Of a stretch of DNA of 39,024 nt, positions 1 to 9,103 are shown piece by piece. How positions within the stretch are numbered: position 1 is the stretch's first letter; each line of letters begins with the position of its first letter. The stretch is from DRWZ01 sp964601505 (GTDB lineage: Bacteria > Calescibacteriota > Calescibacteriia > Calescibacteriales > Calescibacteriaceae), in contig CAZRNR010000016.1 in the NCBI GenBank assembly GCA_964601505.1, positions 1-39,024 of the forward strand, given 5' to 3'. The notes under the pieces are model-generated. The model was not told where the DNA came from, did no database searches, and saw only the letters and a list, made by a program, of their open reading frames with translations. The translations under genes and the position numbers were made by a program.

Positions 1-3000
1 TCATTCACCAAATGAGAAAACTTTCACCTCTGTCCTCCTGTTCCTTTTCCTTCCCTCTTCTGTATCATTGGAAGCAACCGGTTTGAGATAATTATAACCT
101 ATTATTTCTATTGGAATCTTCACACCTTTTTTATAAAGGTATCTTCTCACTTCATTAGCTCTCAGATACGAAAGTTCAACATTCCAATCCTCCGGCCCAG
201 TTATATCTGTGTGCCCCTCTATTCTTATTGCAGATATCTTATCTTTATTTTTCAGAATTATATCTGCAACCTTATCAAGATCCGAATATGCAGATTTTGG
301 AATACTCCATTTATTCACCAAAAAGCTGTCAAAAATCTTTGATATAAGAAGATTTAATTTTTCCTCTATTTCTCTCTTTTCCTCCTCCTTCATCATAGGA
401 TAAGCACTAATTTCTCTATCAGCTTGTAAATCCTTTGTTTTTTCTATTCTTTTCTCCAAAATAGCAACTTCTCTCCGTATGCTTGATTCTGAAAGCTTTT
501 CTCCTTCTACAAACTTTTGCTCCACCTCCGAACTACCCAATGACATTCCCCTTTGGCTTTTTTCCCTTTCGAATTTCTTTTTTCCTTCTAAAGATTTCTC
601 CAAAAATCTGCTTTGTTCAAGCAGTTTCTCTCCCTGAAAACTACCTGATTCAGACGGTTTATCAGAAAAGTCTTTTTGTAAATCTGGAGACTTTTCCCTT
701 TTTTCCTCAGATTTTTCTAATCTTCTTTCCTCCAATCCCGCTTTTTCCTCCACTTTACCAACCTTTCCAAGATCAGGTTTTTGAGATCCTTGAATTTCTT
801 TTACCTCTTCTATCTTCTCTTCGGTTCTATCAGGCAAGACCTTTTCTTTTATTTCTTTTGGCATTTGAGCTAACTGTTTCTCTGTTTTTTTGGAACCTTT
901 TTGAGTTTTCTCCTGTTTCTCTTGCGAAACTTTTTTCTCTTCCACAGCTAACTCCTCCTTGAGGACAAAATTAAACCAGAGTATCTCATCTTCAGATACA
1001 ACAATTGATTTACTCAAACCACGAGCTTGAACATCTATGTTTCCCTGAGAACTTAAAGCCGCAACATCTGAATAAGTTTTCAAAACTCCTTCAGAAGTTC
1101 TTATATTCATCTCAACAGATTGTGGTATCCCAAATCTGTCAGTTGGGACAATAATAACCTGTGGAGGAATTTTCCTCAAAACAATATCCGGATTTTCTCC
1201 GGGTATAAAGAAACTTTGGGATTTAATCTCATAACCTGGCGATATAGCTTTAAATGTCCATCTTCCTTCAGGTAATTCCATCTCAAATTTTCCATCCTTT
1301 ATTGCTGATGAAACACCAAGTTCATCAATATAAACCAAACCTTTTACAACGTCGTTTCCTTTATCATCCGAAACTTTTCCTTGAACCTTTATATAATTTA
1401 TTGGCGGAGAAGACGGTTGTATATCATAGTTAAAAATAACGAAAAGTCTATATTTTGGTGATCCTATACCCTGAGTTAATCCACTCCCCCCACCTATCCT
1501 AACCTTTAAATCAGAAAATTCTCCTCCAAAGGATAATAAAAGTTCGGAAGGTGTAGTTTCTTTTCTAACATCTTCAAGGGATATAAAAGATATATTCTCA
1601 ATTGAAAAACTTATCTGGCCGAACTTTAAAGAACCACCAAGAATTAAAAAAGTTTGTGATCCTACTTTTAAATCAGCTACGGCTTTCTCGGGTCTATATT
1701 CAAAACCAAAATTACCAGAAGACCTCAGAGAAAATTTCCCTATTTTAAAATTTCTTGAAAGAATGAATCCAATCCTTGGAGTAAAGGATTGATTAGTTGA
1801 GAATTCATTTCCAAAGCCGGGTATACCAACTTGCGGGTTTATAGAGAAGGAGAAAAGGTCTTTCTGATTAAATATCTTATATTTAGCTTCCAAAAATATA
1901 TCCGATAATCCAATTTTTCTTTCTATCCCACCAACTATGCTTACTGGAATAAAAGAAGAAAGTTCTAAATCTCCAAAAGGCACATAAGAAAACATAACAC
2001 CTGAATAAACAAGGTAATTTACGATAGCCTGCTTTGATAGTGTCTGATTATTCTTTAGAACCTTCAACATAAGAGGGTCTTTAGCGAAGGAAAAGTATCC
2101 TCCCCATCCAATTGTTTTCTTTGCCCTTATTTCAGCATCTCTCACAAAGCAAAAATCAGATATATCTTGGTAAGGATAAAAATAGTTAAGATTAACTTTC
2201 ACATCTTGCTGAGCGTATGAATTAGAGAAAAATAGCAAATTAGAGAAAAATAGCAGGATAGCGATCAATGGGAATTTAAAACGAGAAATATAGAACAAGA
2301 GAACAAGAGCAAAAATGATAAGGTCAAAAGAGAAAAAGGATACGCTTGAACAGGAACATCCACTGCCAACAGGTATAAATGAAAATCTTCTGGCTTTTCC
2401 CTTAACCGAAATATCTAACTCCTGGTTCTTAGGATCATCGGTGATAAACTTTATCACTGAAGAAAAGCTTCCTTCTTTCCCATTTGGCGTAAAACTGATC
2501 TTAACAATATAAGTCTCCTGCGGAGGCACAACAAATGTTGTAGCAGAAACAGAAAATACTTCTTCAAGAACATACAAAGTTATCTCAAGCGGAGCATTTC
2601 CTATATTGCTTACGTTCATCTCATATTCCTTCCTCTCATCTACGTAGATCTGTCCGAAATCAATCTCTTTTGTATCAACAACCAAAACGGGGAATCCCCC
2701 TTCACCTAAAACAGGAATCTCCAGATAAGGATAATCCGGATCATCTGACTTTATAGTTATCGTAGCTCTGTATTTTTCTAATCCAGATGGGGTAAAGAAT
2801 ACTTCTATCTTATGAGAAGATTTTTCACTCATAGTAATAGGAAACGGAGCACTAATTCTTCCGACAAATTCAGAAACGAAAATGAACTCATCATCACCAT
2901 CAACAGATATTTCAGCTTGTAGTGGGAGATTCCCTGTATTTCCCACTGGGAACTCTTTTTTAGAGGTTTTACCCCTTCTCACGCCACCAAAATCAACTTT

Positions 3001-6000
3001 AGAAGGAACACTAATATGAGGATTTGCTCCTTCTCCTTTAACAGGAACCCTTATCTCAGGCTTAACAGCATCATTAGTCCTTATCAGAATATAAGATTCA
3101 ATGACGCCCTCGGTAGATGGAGAAAAAACAACCGGCAAAGTCAATGATTCACCAGAATTCAACTGTATAACATTTTCAGAACTTATGTAAAAATCTGGCG
3201 AAAGAGATGAAACACTTGAGACAAAAAGTCTGCTAGTTCCTATATTAGCTATCCTTATGTATTCAGTTTTTTTCGTTCCCATTCTGATTTTTCCAAAGTC
3301 TATCGATTCAGGAGAAATATCGGCAACAGGGAGTGGATTTTCTGATGCAGAAGCCCTAATAGGCAAAGTAATAACTTCAAGATATGGTGAATCAGAAAAA
3401 ATAGAGATATAGCCTATATAATCCGAAACTTCTTTAGGCCTGAAGGAAATAGGTAGCTTCTTTGACTCACCAGCCTGGACTTCAAAAGGTACTGGTACAT
3501 CTGAGAAAAATGGTTCGTATATAGAAATACCTGTTACTGTAAGCTTCCAATTTCCAATGTTTGTTATAGAAATCATATATATGCTTTCTTCACCAACCCT
3601 TACGGTATGAAAGCTTATGCTTTCCGGTGAAACCAAAATATGAGGCGAAACTCCATTGAGGTAGAATGTTACAGTCTTTGAAAATGAACCAGCGGTAGAT
3701 GAAAAGCTGAAGTTTATTGAACCAGTCAGGCTTCCAAGATAAGGAGCTTTTGCAACAAAATCTGTCTGGTAAAAGTCAGTAATTCTCAATGGTGTGACAA
3801 TAGAGTAATTACTTACTATATCTTGAACGGAATAAGAAAAAGATGTGAGATCAACCGGAACATTCCCGTTGTTAATTATGTTTAACGTCTTTATAGAAAC
3901 AGGGCATCTCCTTGGGGAACATACGACTATATTTCCAAAGTCTATAAAATCTGGTATCATCTTCACTGAAGCAAAAATTCCAGCAGACTCTGGTTTTACA
4001 GCGGTTCCGGAAACAGGATAATTTATAAAGAATGAAAACCTAGGAGAAAATACTCTGAAAACAGAGGAAGAAGAGAATGTTCCTTCTGATGTTGGGATGA
4101 AATCCACTGCGAAATTCTGAGATGAATTAGGTGTAATCAACTGAGATGTTGCATAGGGGAAAGAAAAAGGAGAATCTATATATATAGGTGACACATATAT
4201 ATCATAAAGAGTCATATTTATGAACTTGACGTTCGATCTGATACTTGCTCCAGTTAGCGTTAAGCCGAAATCTAATGATGAAGGTTCAACCACGACAACC
4301 GAATCCTGACTAACAATTTGCCCCTTTAATCCAGATGCAACAAAAAGAGAATTTAGATTTAATGTTAAAACCCCAAAATGAACACCAGTTACAGGAGAAC
4401 CAAAAGCAATCTCTAAAGCATATGTTGAAAATGGTGGAACATAAAAATTTGTACTTCCTACAACATAAAAAGCATTTGAACCAGATATATTAACACCTTG
4501 AACAACAGCGGAAACTGGAGTTTGGTTCTGTATCTCAACAAAACAAGAAACAGGAGGATTAGAATTCAAGTTCAATCCACAATCTACCATACTCGGCAAG
4601 CTCAATGTAACAGGCAAAAAGTATGCGCTTAAATAAACATAAACCTTTTTCTCATCTGGATCGTCAGAATATACTAAAATCAATTGAGATGATGGACCTG
4701 GGAAAGAACCTGAAGCTTGAAGGACTATAGGAATTGTGGAGTTATTCGGAATAGAAATAGGTCCTAACGTATTAAGATCAGAAAGCGGAGGATTTATGAC
4801 CTGAAAATTAGGATTCGGTGGAACATAAATAGTTGATAAATCAAGGAAGACATTATCTGGGCATCCTAAAGCAGAAGAGGATGTAGCAGCATTTCCAAAA
4901 TATATAAATATGTTCGTGCTTTGCCCAACATAAATTGTAGGTAATGATATCAAATAAGTAGTACATTTATCTCCATAATTTGCACAACCTGAAGGAGAAA
5001 TATTAGAATCAGATATGACAAAAATATCTGGTGATATAACAAGTCCTCTTATATTTATAGTATGACTTTCAGAATAACCACGTATAGAATCCACTACATG
5101 AAAAGTTATCCGCGTGGTATAATCTCCATAAGGAGCAGAAAAATGTATCATTCCATAAATAGATTCTCCTGGATTTAGCTCATACTTGAAATCCCTACAA
5201 TCACAGGTCAACCCTAAAACACAAGAAGATAAATCAGGACATCCATTTCCAACAGCTGTTTGTTGATTATATATTTCAAGGTAGAATGGATCTATTAATG
5301 AACCTGAAGGACTGCATGAAACGGGAAAAAATAAGATAGTTTTCGCGGTTGAGCAAGTAGCTTGAGCACCAAATGAGATCATCTTGGGTTCAAGAATCTG
5401 AATAGTTATTGGTGTTCCAAGATTTCTTATAACCACATCTGCGGACTTCGTCTCACCTGATTTTATACAAAAAGAAATCTCAGATGGATAGTCTAACTTT
5501 ACTTCAGGGGATGGAAAAAGCAGAATATCAAATGTCATACAGGAATACTTCTTTGGATTTGATGAATCCGATACCAACACAGAAAAAGTAAAGGGGCAAG
5601 GGTATGGATCGCATATTGAACTTATAGGTACAGCCGGAACAAAGCCAGCTATTGAACCAGAAGAGTTCACAGTAAGCCCGGGTGGCATTTGACCAGCTAC
5701 TGCCTGAAAGCTATACGGTGGCTTTCCTCCAGTTGCCTTAAGCTGATAAGTCCCTGAACATGGAGGCTGACCATAAGATATGTAGCAAGTATTCGTAACA
5801 GCAACAGGAAGAGAAGTTTCATCCAAATAACTATAGTCAAACATAATAGGATCATCGTCTCCCATCACAACACGCAACTTATTTACGGTATAATCACCGT
5901 AAATTATAATCGCTGTATTTATCCCAGGATATGTTGATGCTGATACGAATGTTCTCGCAGAGTGATCCTGAGGTTCTAGACCTCTTGGGAAAAGAGTGGG

Positions 6001-6375
6001 AAAAGTAGTTTTTGTTTTTCTTTCCTCAAGAACAAAGTTAGGCGGTTCAATAGTAATAGAGTCAGAATCAGACGGTCTGGCAGGTGGGCAAAATTTCTCT
6101 GGGGTTGGGATGAGTCCAACCTTTACCTGGTAATTGTCTGGAAACCAGAAAGTGGGATTTGATACCAAAAACTTTGGATTATCCGAATCAAATTTCATTA
6201 TTACAATATGTCTTCTTTTATCTAAAGAGTAATAAGAATCTCCAGCTAATAGTACATAATTAGTTCCCATACGAGCATAATGTTCAGTCTCAGAAGATAA
6301 ATTTGCAGACGTGATTATTATTTGGGGAAACGAAACAGTCCCATTGAGACCTATCAAAGAATAAACATAGTGCCC
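1..6375 (-). CDS. Giant exported ASH-repeat / outer-membrane / OmpA-domain protein (part downstream of assembly gap)
   Basis: This is the 3' part (2124 residues, true TGA stop at 1-3) of a giant gene whose 5' part lies beyond the N gap. Order seen: end of a beta-rich propeller-like region; a putative-Ig (He_PIG-like) stretch with PPYSF and PPGL near 5670-5720; then at least seven ASH/HYDIN-type Ig repeats of about 100 residues (motifs such as IDFG and NIGN, near 4580, 4270, 3940, 3600, 3300, 2990 and 2660). Next come a Cys pair, a hydrophobic hairpin and a signal-peptide-like cleavage site (2212-2361). A roughly 270-residue beta-barrel-like module follows (about 2211-1400), then a carboxypeptidase-regulatory-like fold (about 1390-1170), a long Lys/Glu-rich probably coiled linker (about 960-390), and an OmpA-like peptidoglycan-binding domain (about 380-10; GHTD, then LSYLRAN). 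It probably links the cell surface or outer membrane to the wall. Function is inferred from domains only; the fusion could also be two genes read as one. Confidence 0.8.
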   Translation of the reverse strand, partial: GHYVYSLIGLNGTVSFPQIIITSANLSSETEHYARMGTNYVLLAGDSYYSLDKRRHIVIMKFDSDNPKFLVSNPTFWFPDNYQVKVGLIPTPEKFCPPARPSDSDSITIEPPNFVLEERKTKTTFPTLFPRGLEPQDHSARTFVSASTYPGINTAIIIYGDYTVNKLRVVMGDDDPIMFDYSYLDETSLPVAVTNTCYISYGQPPCSGTYQLKATGGKPPYSFQAVAGQMPPGLTVNSSGSIAGFVPAVPISSICDPYPCPFTFSVLVSDSSNPKKYSCMTFDILLFPSPEVKLDYPSEISFCIKSGETKSADVVIRNLGTPITIQILEPKMISFGAQATCSTAKTILFFPVSCSPSGSLIDPFYLEIYNQQTAVGNGCPDLSSCVLGLTCDCRDFKYELNPGESIYGMIHFSAPYGDYTTRITFHVVDSIRGYSESHTINIRGLVISPDIFVISDSNISPSGCANYGDKCTTYLISLPTIYVGQSTNIFIYFGNAATSSSALGCPDNVFLDLSTIYVPPNPNFQVINPPLSDLNTLGPISIPNNSTIPIVLQASGSFPGPSSQLILVYSDDPDEKKVYVYLSAYFLPVTLSLPSMVDCGLNLNSNPPVSCFVEIQNQTPVSAVVQGVNISGSNAFYVVGSTNFYVPPFSTYALEIAFGSPVTGVHFGVLTLNLNSLFVASGLKGQIVSQDSVVVVEPSSLDFGLTLTGASIRSNVKFINMTLYDIYVSPIYIDSPFSFPYATSQLITPNSSQNFAVDFIPTSEGTFSSSSVFRVFSPRFSFFINYPVSGTAVKPESAGIFASVKMIPDFIDFGNIVVCSPRRCPVSIKTLNIINNGNVPVDLTSFSYSVQDIVSNYSIVTPLRITDFYQTDFVAKAPYLGSLTGSINFSFSSTAGSFSKTVTFYLNGVSPHILVSPESISFHTVRVGEESIYMISITNIGNWKLTVTGISIYEPFFSDVPVPFEVQAGESKKLPISFRPKEVSDYIGYISIFSDSPYLEVITLPIRASASENPLPVADISPESIDFGKIRMGTKKTEYIRIANIGTSRLFVSSVSSLSPDFYISSENVIQLNSGESLTLPVVFSPSTEGVIESYILIRTNDAVKPEIRVPVKGEGANPHISVPSKVDFGGVRRGKTSKKEFPVGNTGNLPLQAEISVDGDDEFIFVSEFVGRISAPFPITMSEKSSHKIEVFFTPSGLEKYRATITIKSDDPDYPYLEIPVLGEGGFPVLVVDTKEIDFGQIYVDERKEYEMNVSNIGNAPLEITLYVLEEVFSVSATTFVVPPQETYIVKISFTPNGKEGSFSSVIKFITDDPKNQELDISVKGKARRFSFIPVGSGCSCSSVSFFSFDLIIFALVLLFYISRFKFPLIAILLFFSNLLFFSNSYAQQDVKVNLNYFYPYQDISDFCFVRDAEIRAKKTIGWGGYFSFAKDPLMLKVLKNNQTLSKQAIVNYLVYSGVMFSYVPFGDLELSSFIPVSIVGGIERKIGLSDIFLEAKYKIFNQKDLFSFSINPQVGIPGFGNEFSTNQSFTPRIGFILSRNFKIGKFSLRSSGNFGFEYRPEKAVADLKVGSQTFLILGGSLKFGQISFSIENISFISLEDVRKETTPSELLLSFGGEFSDLKVRIGGGSGLTQGIGSPKYRLFVIFNYDIQPSSPPINYIKVQGKVSDDKGNDVVKGLVYIDELGVSSAIKDGKFEMELPEGRWTFKAISPGYEIKSQSFFIPGENPDIVLRKIPPQVIIVPTDRFGIPQSVEMNIRTSEGVLKTYSDVAALSSQGNIDVQARGLSKSIVVSEDEILWFNFVLKEELAVEEKKVSQEKQEKTQKGSKKTEKQLAQMPKEIKEKVLPDRTEEKIEEVKEIQGSQKPDLGKVGKVEEKAGLEERRLEKSEEKREKSPDLQKDFSDKPSESGSFQGEKLLEQSRFLEKSLEGKKKFEREKSQRGMSLGSSEVEQKFVEGEKLSESSIRREVAILEKRIEKTKDLQADREISAYPMMKEEEKREIEEKLNLLISKIFDSFLVNKWSIPKSAYSDLDKVADIILKNKDKISAIRIEGHTDITGPEDWNVELSYLRANEVRRYLYKKGVKIPIEIIGYNYLKPVASNDTEEGRKRNRRTEVKVFSFGE
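2212..2361 (-). other. Internal Cys/hydrophobic/basic tail plus second signal-peptide-like segment
   Basis: Within the giant ORF, the last ASH repeat ends in GSGCSCSS (Cys codons at 2356-2358 and 2350-2352). A hydrophobic helix follows (about 2287-2334), then a short basic loop SRFK, a second hydrophobic segment (about 2218-2274) and SYA followed by QQ, which fits signal peptidase I cleavage between 2212 and 2211. There is no Met between the two halves. A TTG codon in PLIAILL is the nearest alternative start, and it has no Shine-Dalgarno sequence. The layout resembles C-terminal sorting signals of the Cys-rich/TM/basic type (as in MYXO-CTERM proteins) joined directly to a new export signal. 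Whether it is processed is inference. Confidence 0.6.
2221..2256 (-). repeat. 18-bp tandem in-frame duplication (LFFSN twice)
   Basis: Two adjacent 18-bp units (2221-2238 and 2239-2256) share the first 17 bases and encode L-L/F-F-S-N twice inside the second hydrophobic segment of the giant protein. The duplication lengthens the hydrophobic core by six residues without breaking the frame. Confidence 0.85.
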
Positions 6376-6475
6376 NNNNNNNNNNNNNNNNNNNNNNNNN
6401 NNNNNNNNNNNNNNNNNNNNNNNNNNNNNNNNNNNNNNNNNNNNNNNNNNNNNNNNNNNNNNNNNNNNNNNNNNN
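6376..6475. other. Assembly gap (100 N)
   Basis: Exactly 100 N. A round 100 usually marks a gap of unknown size. It falls inside one reading unit: the open frames on either side are in different phase across 100 N, but both are long, beta-rich and lack a start or stop at the gap. If they are one gene, the real gap length must be 2 modulo 3. Confidence 0.95.
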
Positions 6476-7331
6476 CTATAGTTGGACATACCACAGAATC
6501 CCCTGGTTTTGGTTTGCGTGATTCTGTTTTGTAAAAAACAATAAATTTCTGAATGGATGGTAGCCAGAAAGCATAAGGGTTAAGCTCACGGCGTCCTGGG
6601 AAAAGACCAACACCTGTGTTTTCACCAATCCTTGCCCCACCAGTCGCTATAAACTGGTAGTAAATATCGCCTAGGTTATCTGCTCTGTGATCTTGCCAAA
6701 CAACAATGTAAGTCGTAGACCCAGAAAAAGCAACCGAAGGTTTTATCTGATTTCTAAACGCTCCAGATACCAAAATCTTTCCCCCAGTTGTCATTCCATC
6801 AGAAAAATTTACCAGAAAACCATTTATATCATACCCGGAACTTGGAGATAGCTCACTAAAAACAATAAAGAATTTTCCATTTATATAATCAAAGTCTATA
6901 TAAGGTTGTGTAGCGGGAGAAACACTTAAAGTTATGGGGTCAGGAAGAAGTTTGTTCATATTTTGATCAAATATGTTATAATAGACCGTATTTGACCGAA
7001 CATATGATACTATGAATTTGCAAGTTCCTCCATAACATCCGAACTTGACATATGGGTCAAAACATCTGTCTGTAGCTGAACAACCAAGCCCAGGAACTAC
7101 AAACTCTCCTCCGACGGGAATAAAATCTAAATTCACGAACTGCCCATATATCCCAAATCCTTTTTCATACAAAACCAACCACCTTTTATTCACATAATCA
7201 AAATCAGCTGAAAAATTAACATTATAGTCAGTGTCAAGCCCAATATAATAAGGAGGGTTATCCCCCCTTACCAAAAAAGAGAGAAAAGATAAGAAAAGCA
7301 ACAACGAAAAAATAGCCTGTCTATTCCGCAT
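6476..7331 (-). CDS. N-terminal part of the giant exported protein (signal peptide, propeller-like repeats)
   Basis: The ATG at 7331 opens a protein starting MRNRQAIFSLLLFLSFLSFL, a clear Sec signal peptide (basic n-region, Leu/Phe core, likely cleavage near VRG-D). The 285 residues before the gap contain loosely repeated units of roughly 50-60 residues ending in patterns such as RWLVLYEK, KFIVSYVR, KFFIVFSE, TYIVVWQD and KFIVFYKT. Such spacing is typical of exported beta-propellers. The segment runs into the N gap with no stop, and the minus-strand frame resumes beyond it with similar repeats, so I take it as the 5' end of the 1-6375 gene. No Shine-Dalgarno sequence is visible before the start. 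The exact propeller family cannot be named by eye. Confidence 0.8.
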
Positions 7332-7351
7332 ATATATAAAACCAATTTAAA

Positions 7352-7462
7352 CACCAAAAGCTGCTTTGGTGCAAAATACTTACAAAGATTAAAATTATCT
7401 AAAAATAGAAAAGTTGAACCTTTAAATAAGATAATCTCAATAAATAATTTTTTTAAGATAAT
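7352..7462. promoter_or_regulatory. Divergent intergenic region: 7-bp inverted repeat and three AGATAAT-type motifs
   Basis: The 149-bp spacer between the giant gene (minus) and hemL (plus) holds a perfect inverted repeat CACCAAA / TTTGGTG (7352-7358 and 7365-7371). It also holds TAAGATAAT at 7427-7435 and 7454-7462, with a related inverted copy near 7394-7402. These could be operator or promoter elements for either gene. No clear -35/-10 pair was found. Confidence 0.3.
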
Positions 7463-7480
7463 TACCAGATTATTAAAACA

Positions 7481-8797
7481 ATGATAAGCTCTGAAAAATT
7501 ATTTGAAAAAGCAAAAGAACTTATCCCAGGAGGAGTTAATTCCCCAGTAAGGTCCTTCATATATGTTGATAGTAAGCCTATATACATTGAATCAGCAAAA
7601 GGCTCAAAGATAAAAACTGTAGATGGGGATGAACTGATCGACTTTGTTATGTCATGGGGAGCGACAATATTAGGACATACGCATCCGACAGTTGTATCGT
7701 ATGTAAAAAGAGTCATAGATAAAGGGAGTTCATACGGGCTTAATCATTTTGGAGAGATAGAATTTTTTGAAATACTAAAGAAGATATTTCCGGACTCACT
7801 CTTTCGCATGATGAACTCCGGGACCGAGGCTACAATGACCGCGGTAAGATTAGCAAGAGCATACACGAAAAAGAAGTATATTATAAAATTTTCTGGTTGC
7901 TTTCATGGGCATTCCGATCAATTTCTGGCATCAGCTGGTTCGGGTATGGCAACATTTAGTTTGCCCTCAAGTGCCGGGGTTCCAGAAGAATTCACATCAT
8001 GCACAATAACACTTGAGTTCAACTCAGATGAAGATGTAATAAAAGAAGCCTTTAGAAAATATGAAATCGCAGGAGTCATTCTTGAACCTGTTCCAGGAAA
8101 CATGGGAGTAATAATTCCAAAGGAAAAATTTCTAAAAACAATCTTTGAGGAGTGTAATAAAAATGAATCACTTGTAATCTTTGATGAAGTCATAACAGGA
8201 TTCAGGACTGCGTGGGGAGGAATAAGCTCCAAACAGACCATAGATCCCATTATCTTTGATTCAGAGGGGGAAAGAGAATTTCAGATAAAAACACAAAAAC
8301 CAGACATAACAACTTTTGGAAAAGTAATTGGGGGGGGTTTTCCAGTAGGAATTGTTCGTGGTGAGAAAAAAATTATGGAAATGCTTGCACCATCTGGTCC
8401 AGTATATCAAGCAGGAACATTTTCTGGCAATCCTGTATCAATCGCCGGTGGGATATCTACTCTAAAAACTATTATTGAATATGGGAAATTTTATGAAATC
8501 CTAAGGAAAAGAACAAAAGAACTCTTCGATGTTCTAAAGAACTGGGCAATTGAAAAAGGTATAAATCTATCCATAAATGCAGAAACTGGTATGCTTTCGT
8601 TATTCTTCAGAGAAAAAACTCCGCAAAACTTTGAGGAGGCTAAAAACTCTGACACAAAAACGTTCAAAAAACTTTTTTCCTTCTTGATTAAGAATGGAAT
8701 ACTTATCCCTCCTTCTCCATTTGAAGCTTGGTTTATATCAATATCACACTCTGAAGAAGATATTGAAAAATTTGCAGGAATTCTAAAAAAGTTCTAA
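7481..8797 (+). CDS. hemL: Glutamate-1-semialdehyde 2,1-aminomutase
   Basis: PLP enzyme that converts glutamate-1-semialdehyde to 5-aminolevulinate, the last step of the C5 route to haem and other tetrapyrroles, in the cytoplasm. At 438 residues it is close to the usual family length. Visible hallmarks are the N-terminal IPGGVNSPVR, NSGTEATMTAVRLAR, the GCFHGHSD segment, FDEVITGFR and the PLP-lysine motif TTFGKVIGGG with the Schiff-base lysine at K281. Between the GFRTAWGG segment and the lysine motif there are about 15 more residues than I expect (IDPIIFDSEGEREF region), which explains the shifted lysine number. The start ATG has no Shine-Dalgarno sequence but matches the family N-terminus. 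The gene is first of a plus-strand run with tatA, a BtrH-like gene and aspS; no other haem gene is in the window. An eight-G run (8330-8337) leaves the frame intact. Confidence 0.95.
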   Translation: MISSEKLFEKAKELIPGGVNSPVRSFIYVDSKPIYIESAKGSKIKTVDGDELIDFVMSWGATILGHTHPTVVSYVKRVIDKGSSYGLNHFGEIEFFEILKKIFPDSLFRMMNSGTEATMTAVRLARAYTKKKYIIKFSGCFHGHSDQFLASAGSGMATFSLPSSAGVPEEFTSCTITLEFNSDEDVIKEAFRKYEIAGVILEPVPGNMGVIIPKEKFLKTIFEECNKNESLVIFDEVITGFRTAWGGISSKQTIDPIIFDSEGEREFQIKTQKPDITTFGKVIGGGFPVGIVRGEKKIMEMLAPSGPVYQAGTFSGNPVSIAGGISTLKTIIEYGKFYEILRKRTKELFDVLKNWAIEKGINLSINAETGMLSLFFREKTPQNFEEAKNSDTKTFKKLFSFLIKNGILIPPSPFEAWFISISHSEEDIEKFAGILKKF

Positions 8798-8857
8798 TTC
8801 CTGAAAATGAGAATAAAAAATGTCCCAAAACAAAACTGAATTAGAGAGGGAAGAAAT

Positions 8858-9103
8858 ATGCTTGGAGGAATAGGATTACAAGAAATCATAATTATCCTAC
8901 TAATTGTTTCTTTACTTTTCGGCGCAAAGAAGATACCAGAGTTAGCTAAAGGAATTGGGCAAGCACTCAAAGAGTTCAGAAAAGCTATGAAAGAAGAAGA
9001 CCAAAAAAACAAAATAGATGAGGATAAAGAAGAAAAGAAAGATAACGAAGATGAAAAAAAAGAAACTCAAGAAATTTCAAAAAATCTTGAAGATAAAAGA
9101 TGA
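8858..9103 (+). CDS. tatA: Twin-arginine translocase subunit TatA/TatE
   Basis: Pore-forming subunit of the Tat pathway, which exports folded proteins across the inner membrane. The 81-residue protein has the family layout: short N-terminus with GLQE, one hydrophobic helix (EIIIILLIVSLLFG), the hinge FGAKKIPELAKGIGQALKEF with an amphipathic helix, and a highly charged Lys/Glu/Asp tail. A purine-rich GAGAGG sits ahead of the ATG. The stop TGA overlaps the ATG of the next gene (ATGA, 9100-9103), so the two are probably translationally coupled. TatB and TatC are not in the window, so TatA/TatB assignment rests on length and the FG-hinge; TatA is the better fit. Confidence 0.9.
   Translation: MLGGIGLQEIIIILLIVSLLFGAKKIPELAKGIGQALKEFRKAMKEEDQKNKIDEDKEEKKDNEDEKKETQEISKNLEDKR

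Noticed and set aside
483..962. Plus-strand ORF of 159 codons inside the giant gene
   Set aside because: It mirrors the Lys/Glu-rich linker on the other strand (giving Phe/Leu/Pro-rich sequence), with no motif.
8330..8337. Run of eight G in hemL as a possible frameshift
   Set aside because: The frame on both sides agrees with HemL (IGGG followed by FPVG), so no error is needed.
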